In this document: positions 1-12,511 of the stretch, one piece after another
Numbering within the stretch: position 1 is the first letter of the stretch
How the letters are laid out: each line of letters opens with the position of its first letter
Assembly (NCBI GenBank): GCA_017471825.1
Contig: JAFURQ010000007.1
Location: 124,001 to 188,000 of the forward strand
Reading direction: 5' to 3'
Origin: Clostridia bacterium
Lineage (GTDB): Bacteria; Bacillota; Clostridia; Oscillospirales; CAG-272
DNA: 64,000 nucleotides
Made by a program: the position numbers and the translations under genes
Notes under the pieces: generated by a model
Told to the model about the DNA's origin: nothing
Databases searched by the model: none
What the model saw: the letters and a program-made list of their open reading frames with translations, nothing else

Positions 1-1168
1 TGAAATAATTTACGTCATCAGCAGAATAATCTTTTTCTTCAAGGGCGTAAAGGTAAAATACACCAAAAAGGTTGCCGATGTCGAGTGCCCCGCAATAGTT
101 CTCGTAAACCACGGCTCCTTCATAGACTTCGCCTACGCAGGCTCCCTCATCAGAAAAAAGAGCCCCAACTTCCCCGTCGCAAGACTCTACTTTTACAAAA
201 AGCTTTACGGCGATTTTCTCCGTAGCTTCGGTTGCTTCCCGAAGAGTATGTTCACCGTCGACCTCGACAGTATGAAAAACAGCACGAAGGTCATAAAGGA
301 CGGCGGCGTTCTGGCAATGATGCCCGAAGCAAGACTCTCAACCGCAGGCGAGTTTGAGGACATTCAGGAGGGTACCTTCCCCTTCCTCAAAAAGATGGGC
401 GTCCCCATTTACACCGTCAAAATCTGCGGCGATTACTTCGCAAAGCCCAAATGGGGCGGTAAATTGCGCCGCGGCTCACTCGTCGAGGCAGAGCTTGATA
501 TTCTTCTCACAAAGGAGGAGGTAGAAGCCCTCACCGTCGAGGAAATAAAGGCTCGCGTAGAATCCGCTCTTTACTACAACGAATTTGAATGGATAAAGAC
601 AAAGCCGGGACTTAAATATCGCTCAAAAAATTTGGCAGTCGGACTTGAAAATATCCTCACAATATGCCCGATTTGCAAACAAAAGTATACATTAAGCACC
701 AAAAGGCACGATATTTTCTGTTCAAAGTGCGGACACGTCGCAACCCTCGACGACAGGTATTCCTTCGTGGGTGCCACCCCGTTTGAGAATTTCGGCGATT
801 GGTACAGGTGGCAAACCGAGCTAACCCGCGAGCAGATCCTCGCAGACCCGGATTTTGCTCTCACAAGCCCCGTCACTCTGAAGCACTCCTCCCTCGACGG
901 AAAAACCACCCTGCGCACCGTAGGTGAGGGCGTTTGCACTCTCGACCGCACGGGTCTTACCTACCGCGGCACCTCCGACGGAGAGTGCATAGAAAAGCAC
1001 TTCCCCATAAGCGAGCTTTACCGCATTCTCTTCGGTGCAGGCGAGAATTTCGAGGTTTACGAAAGCCGCGAAATCTACTACTTCATTCCCGAAAATCCGC
1101 AAAGCTCGGTTGATTGGTATATCTGCTCAAAAATCATCAAGGACGAAACGCCAAAGGTAATATTATGA
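1..1168 (+). CDS. Lysophospholipid acyltransferase (PlsC-like), 5' truncated, with C-terminal zinc ribbon
   Basis: The reading frame is open from base 2, so the N-terminus lies outside the window. The visible part has the acyltransferase motif NHGSFID (NHx4D type, encoded near bases 110-130) and, about 60 residues later, GVLAMMPEARLS, which fits the second conserved block. The family transfers an acyl chain to lysophosphatidate or a related lysolipid at the inner membrane face. The C-terminal half is extra: it carries CPICKQKY...CSKCG, a four-cysteine zinc ribbon, followed by about 130 residues I do not recognise. Its stop overlaps the next gene by ATGA. The acyltransferase assignment is firm; the substrate is not. 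Confidence 0.8.
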   Translation, partial: EIIYVISRIIFFFKGVKVKYTKKVADVECPAIVLVNHGSFIDFAYAGSLIRKKSPNFPVARLYFYKKLYGDFLRSFGCFPKSMFTVDLDSMKNSTKVIKDGGVLAMMPEARLSTAGEFEDIQEGTFPFLKKMGVPIYTVKICGDYFAKPKWGGKLRRGSLVEAELDILLTKEEVEALTVEEIKARVESALYYNEFEWIKTKPGLKYRSKNLAVGLENILTICPICKQKYTLSTKRHDIFCSKCGHVATLDDRYSFVGATPFENFGDWYRWQTELTREQILADPDFALTSPVTLKHSSLDGKTTLRTVGEGVCTLDRTGLTYRGTSDGECIEKHFPISELYRILFGAGENFEVYESREIYYFIPENPQSSVDWYICSKIIKDETPKVIL

Positions 1169-2610
1169 AAACTAAAGAAACCGCAAAGGTAAAGGAAAAA
1201 TCATTCTCAACCATCAACACCCGCTCCTTCATCACAGTTTTGATTCTTCTGTTCGCAATTCTCCTTGCAAGCGGCGCAATATCCTATTTTGTTCCGCAGG
1301 GAAGCTTCGAGCGCGATGAGGACGGTATGATAATAAACGGAAGCTACGAGCAGGGTGAGGTAAATGGCATCGCCCCCTGGCGCGTCCTCACCGCCCCCTT
1401 CAGAGTTTTCGCCTCCGACGACGCCCTTACGATAATAATGATAAGCATCTTCCTTCTCATTATGAGCGGAGTGTTTAACCTGATCGAAAAAACAGGCGGC
1501 ATCCGAGTCATCCTCGGCAAAACCGTCCGCAGCTTCTCCTCAAAAACCAACCTCGTCGTCTGCATCACGTTGCTCTTCTTTATGCTCTTCGGCAGCTTTT
1601 TCGGTATGTTCGAGGAGCTCGTAACGCTTTTGCCGCTCGTCGTGGTCTTTATGCTGTCAATGAAGCTCGATACCCTCACGGGTGTCGGAATCTGTATGCT
1701 CGGCGCCTGCTTCGGCTTCTCCGCCGCTATAACGAACCCCTTCTCCGTCGGACTTGCCTCAAGCATCGCGGGAACCTACGTCCTCGACGGCGCCTGGCTC
1801 CGCATCGTGTTTTTTGCCGTAGTCTATATCCTCGTCGGCGGATTTCTTCTCGCCCACGTCGCAAAAATCAAAAAGGACCCGCAAAAATCTCTCACCTACG
1901 CCATAGATAACGAAAAACGCGCAACCCTCTCCCTCGATAGCTACGAGGAAAGCGAGGGCGACAAAAAAATCTTCAAGGTTTTCGTAATCTTTTTCGCAGT
2001 CCAGCTCGTCCTTCTCATTCTCATAGCAAGCGTGCGCGCAATTTCCGGCCTCGCAATTCCGCTCCTCTCGGTCAGCTTCCTCGTCGGCGGAATAATCTCG
2101 GGACTCCTCGTCACCGACAAAAAATCCAAGGTCGCATCATATATGCTAAGCGGCGCACTCTCGATGCTCCCTGCCGTCGTTCTGATAGCCCTCGCATCGT
2201 CTGTCAAGCTCGTTATGACCGAGAGCGGAATCCTCGACACCCTTATGAGCGGAGTCATCGACTTCCTCGACGGTAAAAACAAATTTATCTCCATAATCCT
2301 CGTCTACGCGCTTATCCTCTTTTTACAAATATTCATCGGCTCCGCATCTGCAAAAATCATTCTCATAATGCCGATAATTCTCCCCATCTGCTCCGCCCTC
2401 GGCATCTCCCCCAACGTAGTTATATTAACCTACTGCATAGCCGACGGCTTCACCGATATGATAATGCCGACCAACCCCGTCCTCCTCATCGGACTCTCTA
2501 TGGCAAACGTGTCGTACGGCAAATGGGTAAGGTGGACCTGGAAGCTCCAGCTCATAATCTTCGCCCTCACGGTAGGACTCCTTCTTTTAGCCGTACAAAT
2601 CGGCTACTAA
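1165..2610 (+). CDS. YfcC-family membrane transporter
   Basis: This 481-residue protein has about 12 hydrophobic segments and the layout of the YfcC/DcuC-like anaerobic carriers. It has a first TM segment followed by an external loop with YFVPQGSFERDEDG, a GMFEELVTLLPL segment, an ITNPFSVGLASSIAG segment, and a C-terminal FTDMIMPTNPVLL motif. I chose ATG 1165, which overlaps the upstream stop (ATGA), over the upstream in-frame start at 1114 that lies inside the acyltransferase gene. Translation is probably coupled to that gene. YfcC relatives are annotated as amino-acid or dicarboxylate antiporters; the substrate here cannot be read from sequence. Confidence 0.8.
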   Translation: MKTKETAKVKEKSFSTINTRSFITVLILLFAILLASGAISYFVPQGSFERDEDGMIINGSYEQGEVNGIAPWRVLTAPFRVFASDDALTIIMISIFLLIMSGVFNLIEKTGGIRVILGKTVRSFSSKTNLVVCITLLFFMLFGSFFGMFEELVTLLPLVVVFMLSMKLDTLTGVGICMLGACFGFSAAITNPFSVGLASSIAGTYVLDGAWLRIVFFAVVYILVGGFLLAHVAKIKKDPQKSLTYAIDNEKRATLSLDSYEESEGDKKIFKVFVIFFAVQLVLLILIASVRAISGLAIPLLSVSFLVGGIISGLLVTDKKSKVASYMLSGALSMLPAVVLIALASSVKLVMTESGILDTLMSGVIDFLDGKNKFISIILVYALILFLQIFIGSASAKIILIMPIILPICSALGISPNVVILTYCIADGFTDMIMPTNPVLLIGLSMANVSYGKWVRWTWKLQLIIFALTVGLLLLAVQIGY

Positions 2611-2614
2611 ACAA

Positions 2615-2645
2615 AAAACACGGTTTCAACAAACCGTGTTTTTTT
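2615..2645 (+). terminator. Bidirectional terminator
   Basis: A 12-bp stem (AAAACACGGTTT paired with AAACCGTGTTTT) with a CAAC loop is followed by T residues. It has A-runs on one side and T-runs on the other, so it can serve both converging genes. Confidence 0.85.
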
Positions 2646-3426
2646 ATTTAAATGGGTTAATCAGCTCAACCCTGTCTGTTATGCGAACGCCGCACCGACG
2701 GAGAAACTCCTCCGCCTCGGCAATCTCGCAACGCTTCGCAACCCTGTCCGGTGTGTGCGCATCACAGCCTAATATCGCCGTCGCACCAAGCTTTCCCGCC
2801 TCTTCCCAAAAAACGGGATTCGGGTAGCTTCTTCTGCCCGACTGCCCGAGCAAATTATATTCAAGCGGCATTCCGAGCCGCATAGACTCGCAAATCAGCC
2901 GCCCCATCTCACCTCGGAAGAATTTTTCATCATCTCCCGTGTAATTTATAAGGTCGGGATGCGCCACGTACGTTATGCGCCCGGTCCGCATCGCCTCAAT
3001 CACTCTGTCGACGTATTTTGTTACACGGGTGCCGTCCTTTCCGCCAAACGACGACGGATCCGGCAGCTCGCAGGTCTCACCGTCAACCCAGTGCTGACCG
3101 AGTATCAGATACTCTATCGGATACCGACGCCACACGTCGAGCGACGCCTCAAAGAGCTCGGGATAATACTCGGTCTCAAGCCCGAGCCGTATCTCTATCT
3201 GCCCCGCATATTTTTCGCGTAGCGACAGCACCGACTCACAGTATTCGCCAAGCTCGTCGAGCCTCATCTTATAGTAGGACTCGTACCCGTTAGGATACGG
3301 CATCGGCGCATGGTCAGAAAAGCCGAGGACTCTGACACCCTCGGCTATCGCTACCTTTACGTATTCTTCATCTGTTCCCTCCGCGTGATGACACCGCGCG
3401 GTATGAGTGTGATAGCAAGCAAACAT
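2644..3426 (-). CDS. hisJ: Histidinol-phosphatase, PHP family
   Basis: This 260-residue PHP-superfamily protein starts MFACYHTHTARCHHAEG, which contains the metal-binding HxH of motif I. It continues with GFSDHAPMPYPN (motif II) and LILGQHWVDGE, and has GCDAHTPDRV near the C-terminus (motif IV). The HisJ/HisK type removes phosphate from L-histidinol phosphate in histidine synthesis. No other his gene is in the window, so the pathway role rests on family identity. The start lies one base after the stop of the upstream gene at 3428, so translation is probably coupled; no good Shine-Dalgarno sequence is visible. Confidence 0.85.
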   Translation of the reverse strand: MFACYHTHTARCHHAEGTDEEYVKVAIAEGVRVLGFSDHAPMPYPNGYESYYKMRLDELGEYCESVLSLREKYAGQIEIRLGLETEYYPELFEASLDVWRRYPIEYLILGQHWVDGETCELPDPSSFGGKDGTRVTKYVDRVIEAMRTGRITYVAHPDLINYTGDDEKFFRGEMGRLICESMRLGMPLEYNLLGQSGRRSYPNPVFWEEAGKLGATAILGCDAHTPDRVAKRCEIAEAEEFLRRCGVRITDRVELINPFK

Positions 3427-3427
3427 A

Positions 3428-3910
3428 TTAAGCTATTGCAAAATACAAGAGCACACCAAGCACAATAAGCACCGCCACGAGAACTATCCAGATAACCGCG
3501 CGCATCTTCTTTCTGCGTGCATACTTGCGCGCCTTCTTCAGATACTCCGATATCGGATCCCTTTTGCGTATAACGTCACGGTTGAACGAGCGTATCCAGT
3601 TGACGTCAACCTTCGTAATCTCGTCAACGCGGCGAATAGCGCCGACCTCGTGTGCAAACTTGTTCCTTATATTTCTATAACGCACAAGACGCGGAAGAAC
3701 GTTATCTCTGCCGGGGGCAAAGCGCGCGTTATTGAGTCTGTTGATATATTCAGTCACACCGCCTGTGGTAACGCCGAATTTTTCGCACAGATCCTTGTCA
3801 AGCTCCATATAGCTCGAAAGAAAATGCTCGTTTATTCTTTTTCCCACGGAAGCCACCGCCTTTCTATAGTCTTGTTCGCTAGTAAACATTTTACTATATT
3901 TTGCCGACAT
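3428..3910 (-). CDS. HEPN-like protein with C-terminal membrane anchor
   Basis: This 160-residue protein is not a family I can name. The N-terminal ~120 residues are charged and helical, and contain RNKFAHE, which matches the HEPN-type Rx4-6H motif. A basic stretch (KKARKYARRKKMR) then leads into one strong C-terminal TM helix (about residues 137-158), so the protein is probably tail-anchored with the HEPN-like part in the cytoplasm. I chose ATG 3910, preceded by GGGGG, over an in-frame TTG at 3916. It sits one base upstream of hisJ. HEPN domains are often RNases or toxins, but this one has no partner antitoxin nearby, so that function is not claimed. Confidence 0.65.
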   Translation of the reverse strand: MSAKYSKMFTSEQDYRKAVASVGKRINEHFLSSYMELDKDLCEKFGVTTGGVTEYINRLNNARFAPGRDNVLPRLVRYRNIRNKFAHEVGAIRRVDEITKVDVNWIRSFNRDVIRKRDPISEYLKKARKYARRKKMRAVIWIVLVAVLIVLGVLLYFAIA

Positions 3911-3942
3911 TTTCAACCCCCATTTTTAAAATTTTAATTTTG

Positions 3943-5361
3943 TTAAGATTTTTTCTGTGCGTTTTCCTCAAAGTCAGACTTCTTTTCCCTGAAAAGCAAC
4001 CGCCGCATAGCCTTGAAATTAAAGGGAATAAGCGGATAAAGATACCCGTGCCCGAGAAGCGTCCTGTTCGTCGCCACAAGCACGCAAAATATCACCATAC
4101 CGAGCACAAATCCCCACACGCCGAGCAGTGCCGTGAGAATAAGCGTTATCACCCTCATAAACTTAAAGGCATATCCAAGCTCGTTGTTCTGCTGCGCAAA
4201 GCTCGCAATCGCCACAAAAGCCATATAAAGAATTACGTCGGACGAAAGCCACCCCACCTCAACCGCAAAATCGCCGAGCAAAAGCGCCCCCACTATCGAA
4301 AGCGAGTTCGACAGCATATCGGGCGTGTTCATCGAGGCTATCTTAAGTCCGTCAAGAGCCACCTCAACGAGCAAAAGCTGAAGAATTATCGGCAGTGCCC
4401 CGTGGTCGTCGGGTATCAAAAACCTCAGTGCCGCAGGAAGCACGTCGGCATACTCAAGATACAAATACCAAAGTGGCGTCGCCACCACCGAAAGCAGTAA
4501 AATAAGCGTGCGAACGATTCTCAAATACGTTCCCGTAAGCGGCGGAAAATAATAATCGTCCGTCTGCTGTAAATAATCGAAAATCGAGGTCGGAAGTATC
4601 ATAACCTGGGGGGCCGTGTCACAAATTACGAGCACACTCCCCTCGAGCACCTGTGCCGCCGCAGTGTCGGGACGCTCTGTCGTCCTGATCTTCGGGAACG
4701 GGTTGTACCAGCCGCGCCGTATCAGCGATTCGGCAAGGCTCTGAAACCCAAGCGTCAGCGATTTCGGCGAAAGCGCGCTTATCCTCTCGCAAACCCCCGA
4801 TACCACCCTCTCGTCGGCAACTCCGTCCATATAGCAAACCACAATATCCGTCCGCGAGGAGCCGCCAATGTTGAAGTGCCGCATTGTCAGCCGCGTGTCG
4901 CGCACCCTTCGCCGTATCAGCGCCGTATTCATAACAAGCGTCTCCACAAACCCGTCGTGCGACCCGTTCATAACCCTGTCGCTGTCGGGCTCGCTTATGC
5001 TACGCGCAGGATAGGTGCGCAAATCAATAAGTATCGCCTCTTGCCCGAACGTCTCGGCGAAAAGCGCAGTCTGCCCTGAAAGCACCGCCGTCACTATCTT
5101 CTCTACATCCCTGACAACCTCAACCTCAACGTACGGCAATCGCCTCTCGGTGTATGGCGCATCCCCTAATTCCTTCAAGGAAAGAAAGGTCTGCATAACC
5201 CTCTGAAGCTCGCCGTCCTTCACAAACCCATCAATATAATAAAAGGTCATCTGCTTGTCCTGCACCGCAAGCCGCCGCTCTATAAGGTCAAAGCTCTCGC
5301 CGACTCGCAAGAGCCCCGACATCATTTTTATATTCTCACCGTAATCGTCCGTCAACCGCAT
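3943..5361 (-). CDS. GerA/SpoVAF-family spore germination protein
   Basis: The N-terminal soluble part contains YYIDGFVKD, RDVEKIVTAVLSGQTAL, and the family signature around GSHDGFVETLVMNTALIRRR followed by YMDGVAD. Four to six TM segments fill the C-terminal half, ending LIPFNFKAMRRLLFR as in SpoVAF-type proteins. The family sits in the spore inner membrane and acts in germinant response or SpoVA channel function. The frame extends to ATG 5406, but that start lacks a ribosome site. ATG 5361 (MRLTDDYGEN) fits the family N-terminus, and ATG 5325 region (MMSGLL) has a GGTGAG site, so the exact start is uncertain. SpoVAF is favoured over GerAA because no GerB/GerC partner is adjacent. Confidence 0.75.
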   Translation of the reverse strand: MRLTDDYGENIKMMSGLLRVGESFDLIERRLAVQDKQMTFYYIDGFVKDGELQRVMQTFLSLKELGDAPYTERRLPYVEVEVVRDVEKIVTAVLSGQTALFAETFGQEAILIDLRTYPARSISEPDSDRVMNGSHDGFVETLVMNTALIRRRVRDTRLTMRHFNIGGSSRTDIVVCYMDGVADERVVSGVCERISALSPKSLTLGFQSLAESLIRRGWYNPFPKIRTTERPDTAAAQVLEGSVLVICDTAPQVMILPTSIFDYLQQTDDYYFPPLTGTYLRIVRTLILLLSVVATPLWYLYLEYADVLPAALRFLIPDDHGALPIILQLLLVEVALDGLKIASMNTPDMLSNSLSIVGALLLGDFAVEVGWLSSDVILYMAFVAIASFAQQNNELGYAFKFMRVITLILTALLGVWGFVLGMVIFCVLVATNRTLLGHGYLYPLIPFNFKAMRRLLFREKKSDFEENAQKKS

Positions 5362-5451
5362 TTTCCCACTCGCCCTTCCGCCGCTTTTTTGTAAATTTTT
5401 CCTCATTTTTACATTTTTTATTCACCGCACCAAAAACATCTCGGCAAGCGA

Positions 5452-5480
5452 TTGACAATCATAATTCTTTGTGATAAAAT
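5452..5480 (+). promoter_or_regulatory. SigA-type promoter for birA
   Basis: TTGACA (5452-5457) and TAAAAT (5475-5480) are separated by exactly 17 bp. Transcription would start near 5487, about 24 bases ahead of the birA start. Confidence 0.75.
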
Positions 5481-5510
5481 ATCATAAGATGCTTTTATGC
5501 GGAGATGTAT

Positions 5511-6293
5511 ATGCAAAATCCGGAATATATAGAAAACTTTGTAAATGTAGGTTTACAAAATATAAGGCTGTTTGAGTACGAAAATACCGACTCAACCAAC
5601 ACCCGTGCGAAATTATTTGCCAAAAATCGACCTGCGGAGGACAAGTCCCCCGCGATATTCTTTGCGCGCGCGCAGAGCGCGGGCAGAGGCACGCGCGGGC
5701 GCGGTTTCGAGTCACCTGCGGATGCGGGCGCGTATATAAGCATACTCTTCTATCCCGAGCTTTTTGCCACCGATTCGGGAAAAATCACGGGCTTTTCGGC
5801 AGTATGCGTCTGCCGTGTGCTCCACCGCCTTATGCTCCGCACCGCGAAAATCAAATGGGTAAACGACCTCACCGTGAATGACAAAAAGCTCGCAGGCATT
5901 CTCACCGAGGGTGCAGTTGACGAAAACGGTAGGCTCGCCTACGCCATAGTCGGAATAGGCATAAACACGAAAAAAGCGCAGCACTCCCCCGAGGTTGCCG
6001 CGCGTATGACCTCGCTTGACGAGGAGGGAATCAACATCTCCCCTCGCGAGCTAACCGACCTGATATGCGAGGAATTTTTCGCAAAAATCGGCGAAATAGG
6101 CACCGACGCCACCCTCAATGAATACCGCTCGCTCTCCGCACTTTCGGATAGACTCGCCGAGATAATAACACCTAGCGGCACCTTCACCGAGACCGTCACC
6201 GACGTCGACGCCGATTACGCCCTCATTACCTCAGATGAAAACGGAAATAAAAAAAGATATATTTCTGGCGACGTAAGCGCCAAAGCAAAATAA
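5511..6293 (+). CDS. birA: Biotin--[acetyl-CoA-carboxylase] ligase
   Basis: This 260-residue enzyme activates biotin to biotinyl-AMP and attaches it to the carrier lysine of biotin-dependent carboxylases. It has ENTDSTNTRAK, the biotinoyl-AMP loop AGRGTRGRGF, the catalytic KWVNDL and VGIGINTKK. The N-terminal DNA-binding HTH of bifunctional BirA is absent, so this is a ligase only. I chose ATG 5511 because GGAG (5501-5504) sits six bases upstream; the ATG at 5505 directly abuts that site. It is the first gene of a run with lacZ and alaS. Confidence 0.92.
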   Translation: MQNPEYIENFVNVGLQNIRLFEYENTDSTNTRAKLFAKNRPAEDKSPAIFFARAQSAGRGTRGRGFESPADAGAYISILFYPELFATDSGKITGFSAVCVCRVLHRLMLRTAKIKWVNDLTVNDKKLAGILTEGAVDENGRLAYAIVGIGINTKKAQHSPEVAARMTSLDEEGINISPRELTDLICEEFFAKIGEIGTDATLNEYRSLSALSDRLAEIITPSGTFTETVTDVDADYALITSDENGNKKRYISGDVSAKAK

Positions 6294-6310
6294 CGAAAAA
6301 CGATGATTGA

Positions 6311-9382
<3,072 letters not shown>

Positions 9383-9408
9383 GCCGTCGACATACGGAGG
9401 AAAAAACA

Positions 9409-12015
9409 ATGAAATGGACTTCACTTAACGATTTGAGAGAAAAATTTCTCTCCTTCTTCGAGAGCAAGGGACACCTTAGACTCGGTAGCTTCTCCCTCGT
9501 TCCCAACAACGATAAATCCCTTCTTCTTATCAATTCGGGTATGGCACCTATGAAGAAATACTTCACGGGTGAGGAAATCCCCCCTCGCAACCGCGTCTGC
9601 ACCTGCCAGAAATGTATAAGAACCCCCGACCTCGAAAGAGTCGGACACACCGCCCGTCACGGCACCTATTTTGAAATGCTCGGCAACTTCTCCTTCGGCG
9701 ACTACTTTAAGGAGGAGGCTATTCCGTGGGCGTGGGAATTTCTCACCGAAGCGCTTGAAATCCCCGGCGACCTTCTCTGGCCGTCCGTCTATGAAAAGGA
9801 CGACGAGGCTTACGCCATCTGGCGCGATAAAATCGGCGTTCCCGAGGCTCATATCGTAAGACTCGGCAAGGCAGATAACTTCTGGGAGCACGGCACAGGT
9901 CCCTGCGGTCCCTGCTCGGAGATATATTTCGACAGAGGCATCAAGTACGGATGCGGCTCCCCCGACTGTAAGCCGGGCTGTGACTGCGACAGATTTATGG
10001 AAATCTGGAACAACGTTTTCTCTCAGTTCAACAACGACGGCAACGGCAATTATACCGAGCTCGCCAACAAAAATATTGACACGGGTATGGGTCTTGAGCG
10101 TCTTGCGTGCGTTATGCAGGGCGTAGACAATCTCTTCGAGGTTGACACCGTACGCCGCCTTCTCGACACCGTCTGCTCAATAGCGGGCAAGAAATACGGT
10201 GTGGACCGCGACGACGACGTTTCCATCCGCGTTATCACCGACCACGTCAGAAGCTCTACCTTTATGATTTCCGACGGCGTAATTCCCTCAAATGAGGGAC
10301 GCGGCTACGTCCTTCGCAGAATCATTCGCCGCGCCTGCCGCCACGGTAAGCTCCTCGGCATCGACCGCAAATTCCTCGTCGAGCTCTGTGAGATTGTTAT
10401 AGAGCAAAACGCAGGCGCCTACCCCGAGCTTCTCGACAAGCACGATTATATCCTTAAGGTAGTTCTTCTCGAGGAGGAGCGCTTCAACGCCACCATCGAC
10501 GCAGGCCTCGGTATCCTCTCCGAGATAATTTCAAGCGCAAAGAGCGAGGGCAAATCCGTAATAAGCGGCGCCGACGCCTTCAAGCTCTACGATACCTTCG
10601 GCTTCCCGCCCGACCTCACGCGCGAAATCGCGGAGGAAAGCGGACTCTCGGTTGACGAGAACGAGTTCAAAGCTCTTATGGACGAGCAAAAACAGCGCGC
10701 AAGAGCCGCAAGAGGTAATATCTCGGGCTGGTCCGACTCCTCGAAAAACGTTCTTGAAAACCTCGCCCCCACAGTATTCCTCGGCTACGAGAAAAACGAA
10801 TGCGAGGCAACCGTTATCTCCATCATCGCAGAAAACGAATCCGTCAGCACCGCAGGTGAGGGCGAATGCTCCGTAATCTTCGACACCACCGTATTTTACG
10901 GCGAGGGCGGCGGCCAGGTTGGCGACACGGGTACGGTCCTCGGTGTCGGCACAGTCACCGACACGAAGAAAACGAACGGCATCTATATCCACGAAATCAC
11001 CCTCGATTCCCCTATCTCCGTAGGAGATAAGGTAACCCTCAAAATCGACGTCGAAAGACGCAATTCCATAAGAAGAAATCACTCCGCGGCTCACCTTCTT
11101 CAGTCCGCCCTGCGCAAAATCCTCGGCACCCACGTCGAGCAGGCAGGCTCCTACGTGGACGAGCACAGAGTCCGCTTCGACTTCACTCACCTCGCGGCAA
11201 TGACCCCCGACGAAATATCGAAGGTAGAAGCCGCCGTCAACGCCGAAATTCTCTCGGCAGTCGGCTGTGAAACCGTTGTCACCGATCCCGTGACCGCCAA
11301 GAAAATGGGCGCTATGGCACTCTTCGGTGAAAAGTACGGAAGCGAGGTAAGAGTCGTAAAAATCGGCTCCTCAACCGAGCTCTGCGGCGGTACTCACGTT
11401 AGCTCCACGGGCGAAATCGGTCTTTTCAAAATCATCTCCGAAACCTCTGTCGCCGCAGGCGTCAGAAGAATTGAAGGCACCACGGGCCTCGGCGTCCTCG
11501 CTCTCCTTGAGGAAAAGGATTCTCTCATCAAGGAAACCGCAAAAGAGCTCAAAACCCCCGACGTTCATTCAATCGCCAAAAAGGCTGCCTCGCTTCAATC
11601 GGATATAAAGGAGCTCCGCCGCCAGCTCGACAGCGCAAACTCCAAAATTTCCGAAATGAAATCCGCATCTCTTCTCGACGACGTAAAAGAGGTCGGCTCC
11701 TTCAAGCTCCTCACCGCAAAAATTGATGCCCGTCCCGACGAGGCACGCGGCCTTTGCGACACCTTCAAGGCTAAATTCCCGACCGGCGTCGCAGTATTTG
11801 CCGCCGTATCGGGCGACAAGCTCAACTTTGTTGCCGCCGCAGGCGCCGATGCCGTCAAGGCAGGAGCCCACGCAGGCAATATCCTTAAAGAAATCTCCGC
11901 TATTTGCGGCGGTAAGGGCGGCGGACGCCCCGATAGCGCAATGAGCGGCGGTCGCGACCTCGATAAAATCCCCGAGGCTCTCGCGGCAGTTGAAAAAATC
12001 CTCTTAAATATCTGA
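9409..12015 (+). CDS. alaS: Alanyl-tRNA synthetase
   Basis: The 868-residue length is normal for AlaRS. The class II catalytic domain begins RLGSFSLVPNNDKSLLLINSGMAPM and continues with RHGTYFEMLGNFSFGDYF. The editing domain carries HSAAH (about residue 560) and CGGTHVSSTGEIG (about 658), the zinc-binding residues that deacylate mischarged Ser/Gly-tRNA. A coiled coil and the C-Ala domain (GGGRPDSAMSGG) complete it. GGAGG lies nine bases before ATG 9409. The gene is strongly C-ending in codon use, as are its neighbours on this strand. Confidence 0.97.
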   Translation: MKWTSLNDLREKFLSFFESKGHLRLGSFSLVPNNDKSLLLINSGMAPMKKYFTGEEIPPRNRVCTCQKCIRTPDLERVGHTARHGTYFEMLGNFSFGDYFKEEAIPWAWEFLTEALEIPGDLLWPSVYEKDDEAYAIWRDKIGVPEAHIVRLGKADNFWEHGTGPCGPCSEIYFDRGIKYGCGSPDCKPGCDCDRFMEIWNNVFSQFNNDGNGNYTELANKNIDTGMGLERLACVMQGVDNLFEVDTVRRLLDTVCSIAGKKYGVDRDDDVSIRVITDHVRSSTFMISDGVIPSNEGRGYVLRRIIRRACRHGKLLGIDRKFLVELCEIVIEQNAGAYPELLDKHDYILKVVLLEEERFNATIDAGLGILSEIISSAKSEGKSVISGADAFKLYDTFGFPPDLTREIAEESGLSVDENEFKALMDEQKQRARAARGNISGWSDSSKNVLENLAPTVFLGYEKNECEATVISIIAENESVSTAGEGECSVIFDTTVFYGEGGGQVGDTGTVLGVGTVTDTKKTNGIYIHEITLDSPISVGDKVTLKIDVERRNSIRRNHSAAHLLQSALRKILGTHVEQAGSYVDEHRVRFDFTHLAAMTPDEISKVEAAVNAEILSAVGCETVVTDPVTAKKMGAMALFGEKYGSEVRVVKIGSSTELCGGTHVSSTGEIGLFKIISETSVAAGVRRIEGTTGLGVLALLEEKDSLIKETAKELKTPDVHSIAKKAASLQSDIKELRRQLDSANSKISEMKSASLLDDVKEVGSFKLLTAKIDARPDEARGLCDTFKAKFPTGVAVFAAVSGDKLNFVAAAGADAVKAGAHAGNILKEISAICGGKGGGRPDSAMSGGRDLDKIPEALAAVEKILLNI

Positions 12016-12033
12016 TTTTTCGACTTATTACGC

Positions 12034-12070
12034 AAAAAAACCGATTTTCCCACGAAAATCGGTTTTTTCT
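12034..12070 (+). terminator. Terminator after alaS
   Basis: AAAAAACCGATTTTC pairs with GAAAATCGGTTTTTT around a short CCAC loop and runs into a T-rich tail. A-tracts on the left arm allow use from both sides. Confidence 0.85.
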
Positions 12071-12103
12071 TTTTTAGTTTGTATCGCTGTAAGCCTTTTT
12101 CTT

Positions 12104-12511
12104 TTATATGCCGCTGTTGGTATCGGGTAGCTCATCGGGCAGCTCGTCTGACATATCGCCCAAAAGCTCCGCAAGTCTTTCCAGAATCTGCGGCGCAAAA
12201 ATCTCTATAACTATCGCCGCAATGCCGAAAACCGTGCCGAAAATTCCGGTTATAAGTCCCGCAATAGCAAATCCGTTGAAATAGCCGAGCTTCGCCCTCG
12301 CAATAACCGAAAAAATTATCGCAAGCACGCCTAATATCAGTGCCACCCAGCCAAATGAGGTAAGGGTAAGCGAGAGAATACCCAGAATCATAGAAACTAT
12401 CGACCACCCCATTTTCTTGGGCTTTCCCTTTTCGGTGTAGATACTGTACGCATTGTCCAAATCTTCTTTATTTTCCTGATAGGCGTTAAAGGAGTCCTCA
12501 TTCTCGTGCAT
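12104..12511 (-). CDS. Small membrane protein, DUF4190-like
   Basis: The product is 135 residues. An N-terminal hydrophilic segment of about 33 residues (Asp/Glu/Asn/Tyr-rich) is followed by WSIVSMILGILSLTL, then a second and a third hydrophobic segment separated by SVIARAKLGYFNGFAIAGLITG. This two-glycine hinge layout fits the DUF4190 type. An acidic tail (DMSDELPDELPD) ends the protein. It has a ribosome site AAGGAAGGG and is the only minus-strand gene between the birA and RNase J genes. No function is known. Confidence 0.65.
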   Translation of the reverse strand: MHENEDSFNAYQENKEDLDNAYSIYTEKGKPKKMGWSIVSMILGILSLTLTSFGWVALILGVLAIIFSVIARAKLGYFNGFAIAGLITGIFGTVFGIAAIVIEIFAPQILERLAELLGDMSDELPDELPDTNSGI

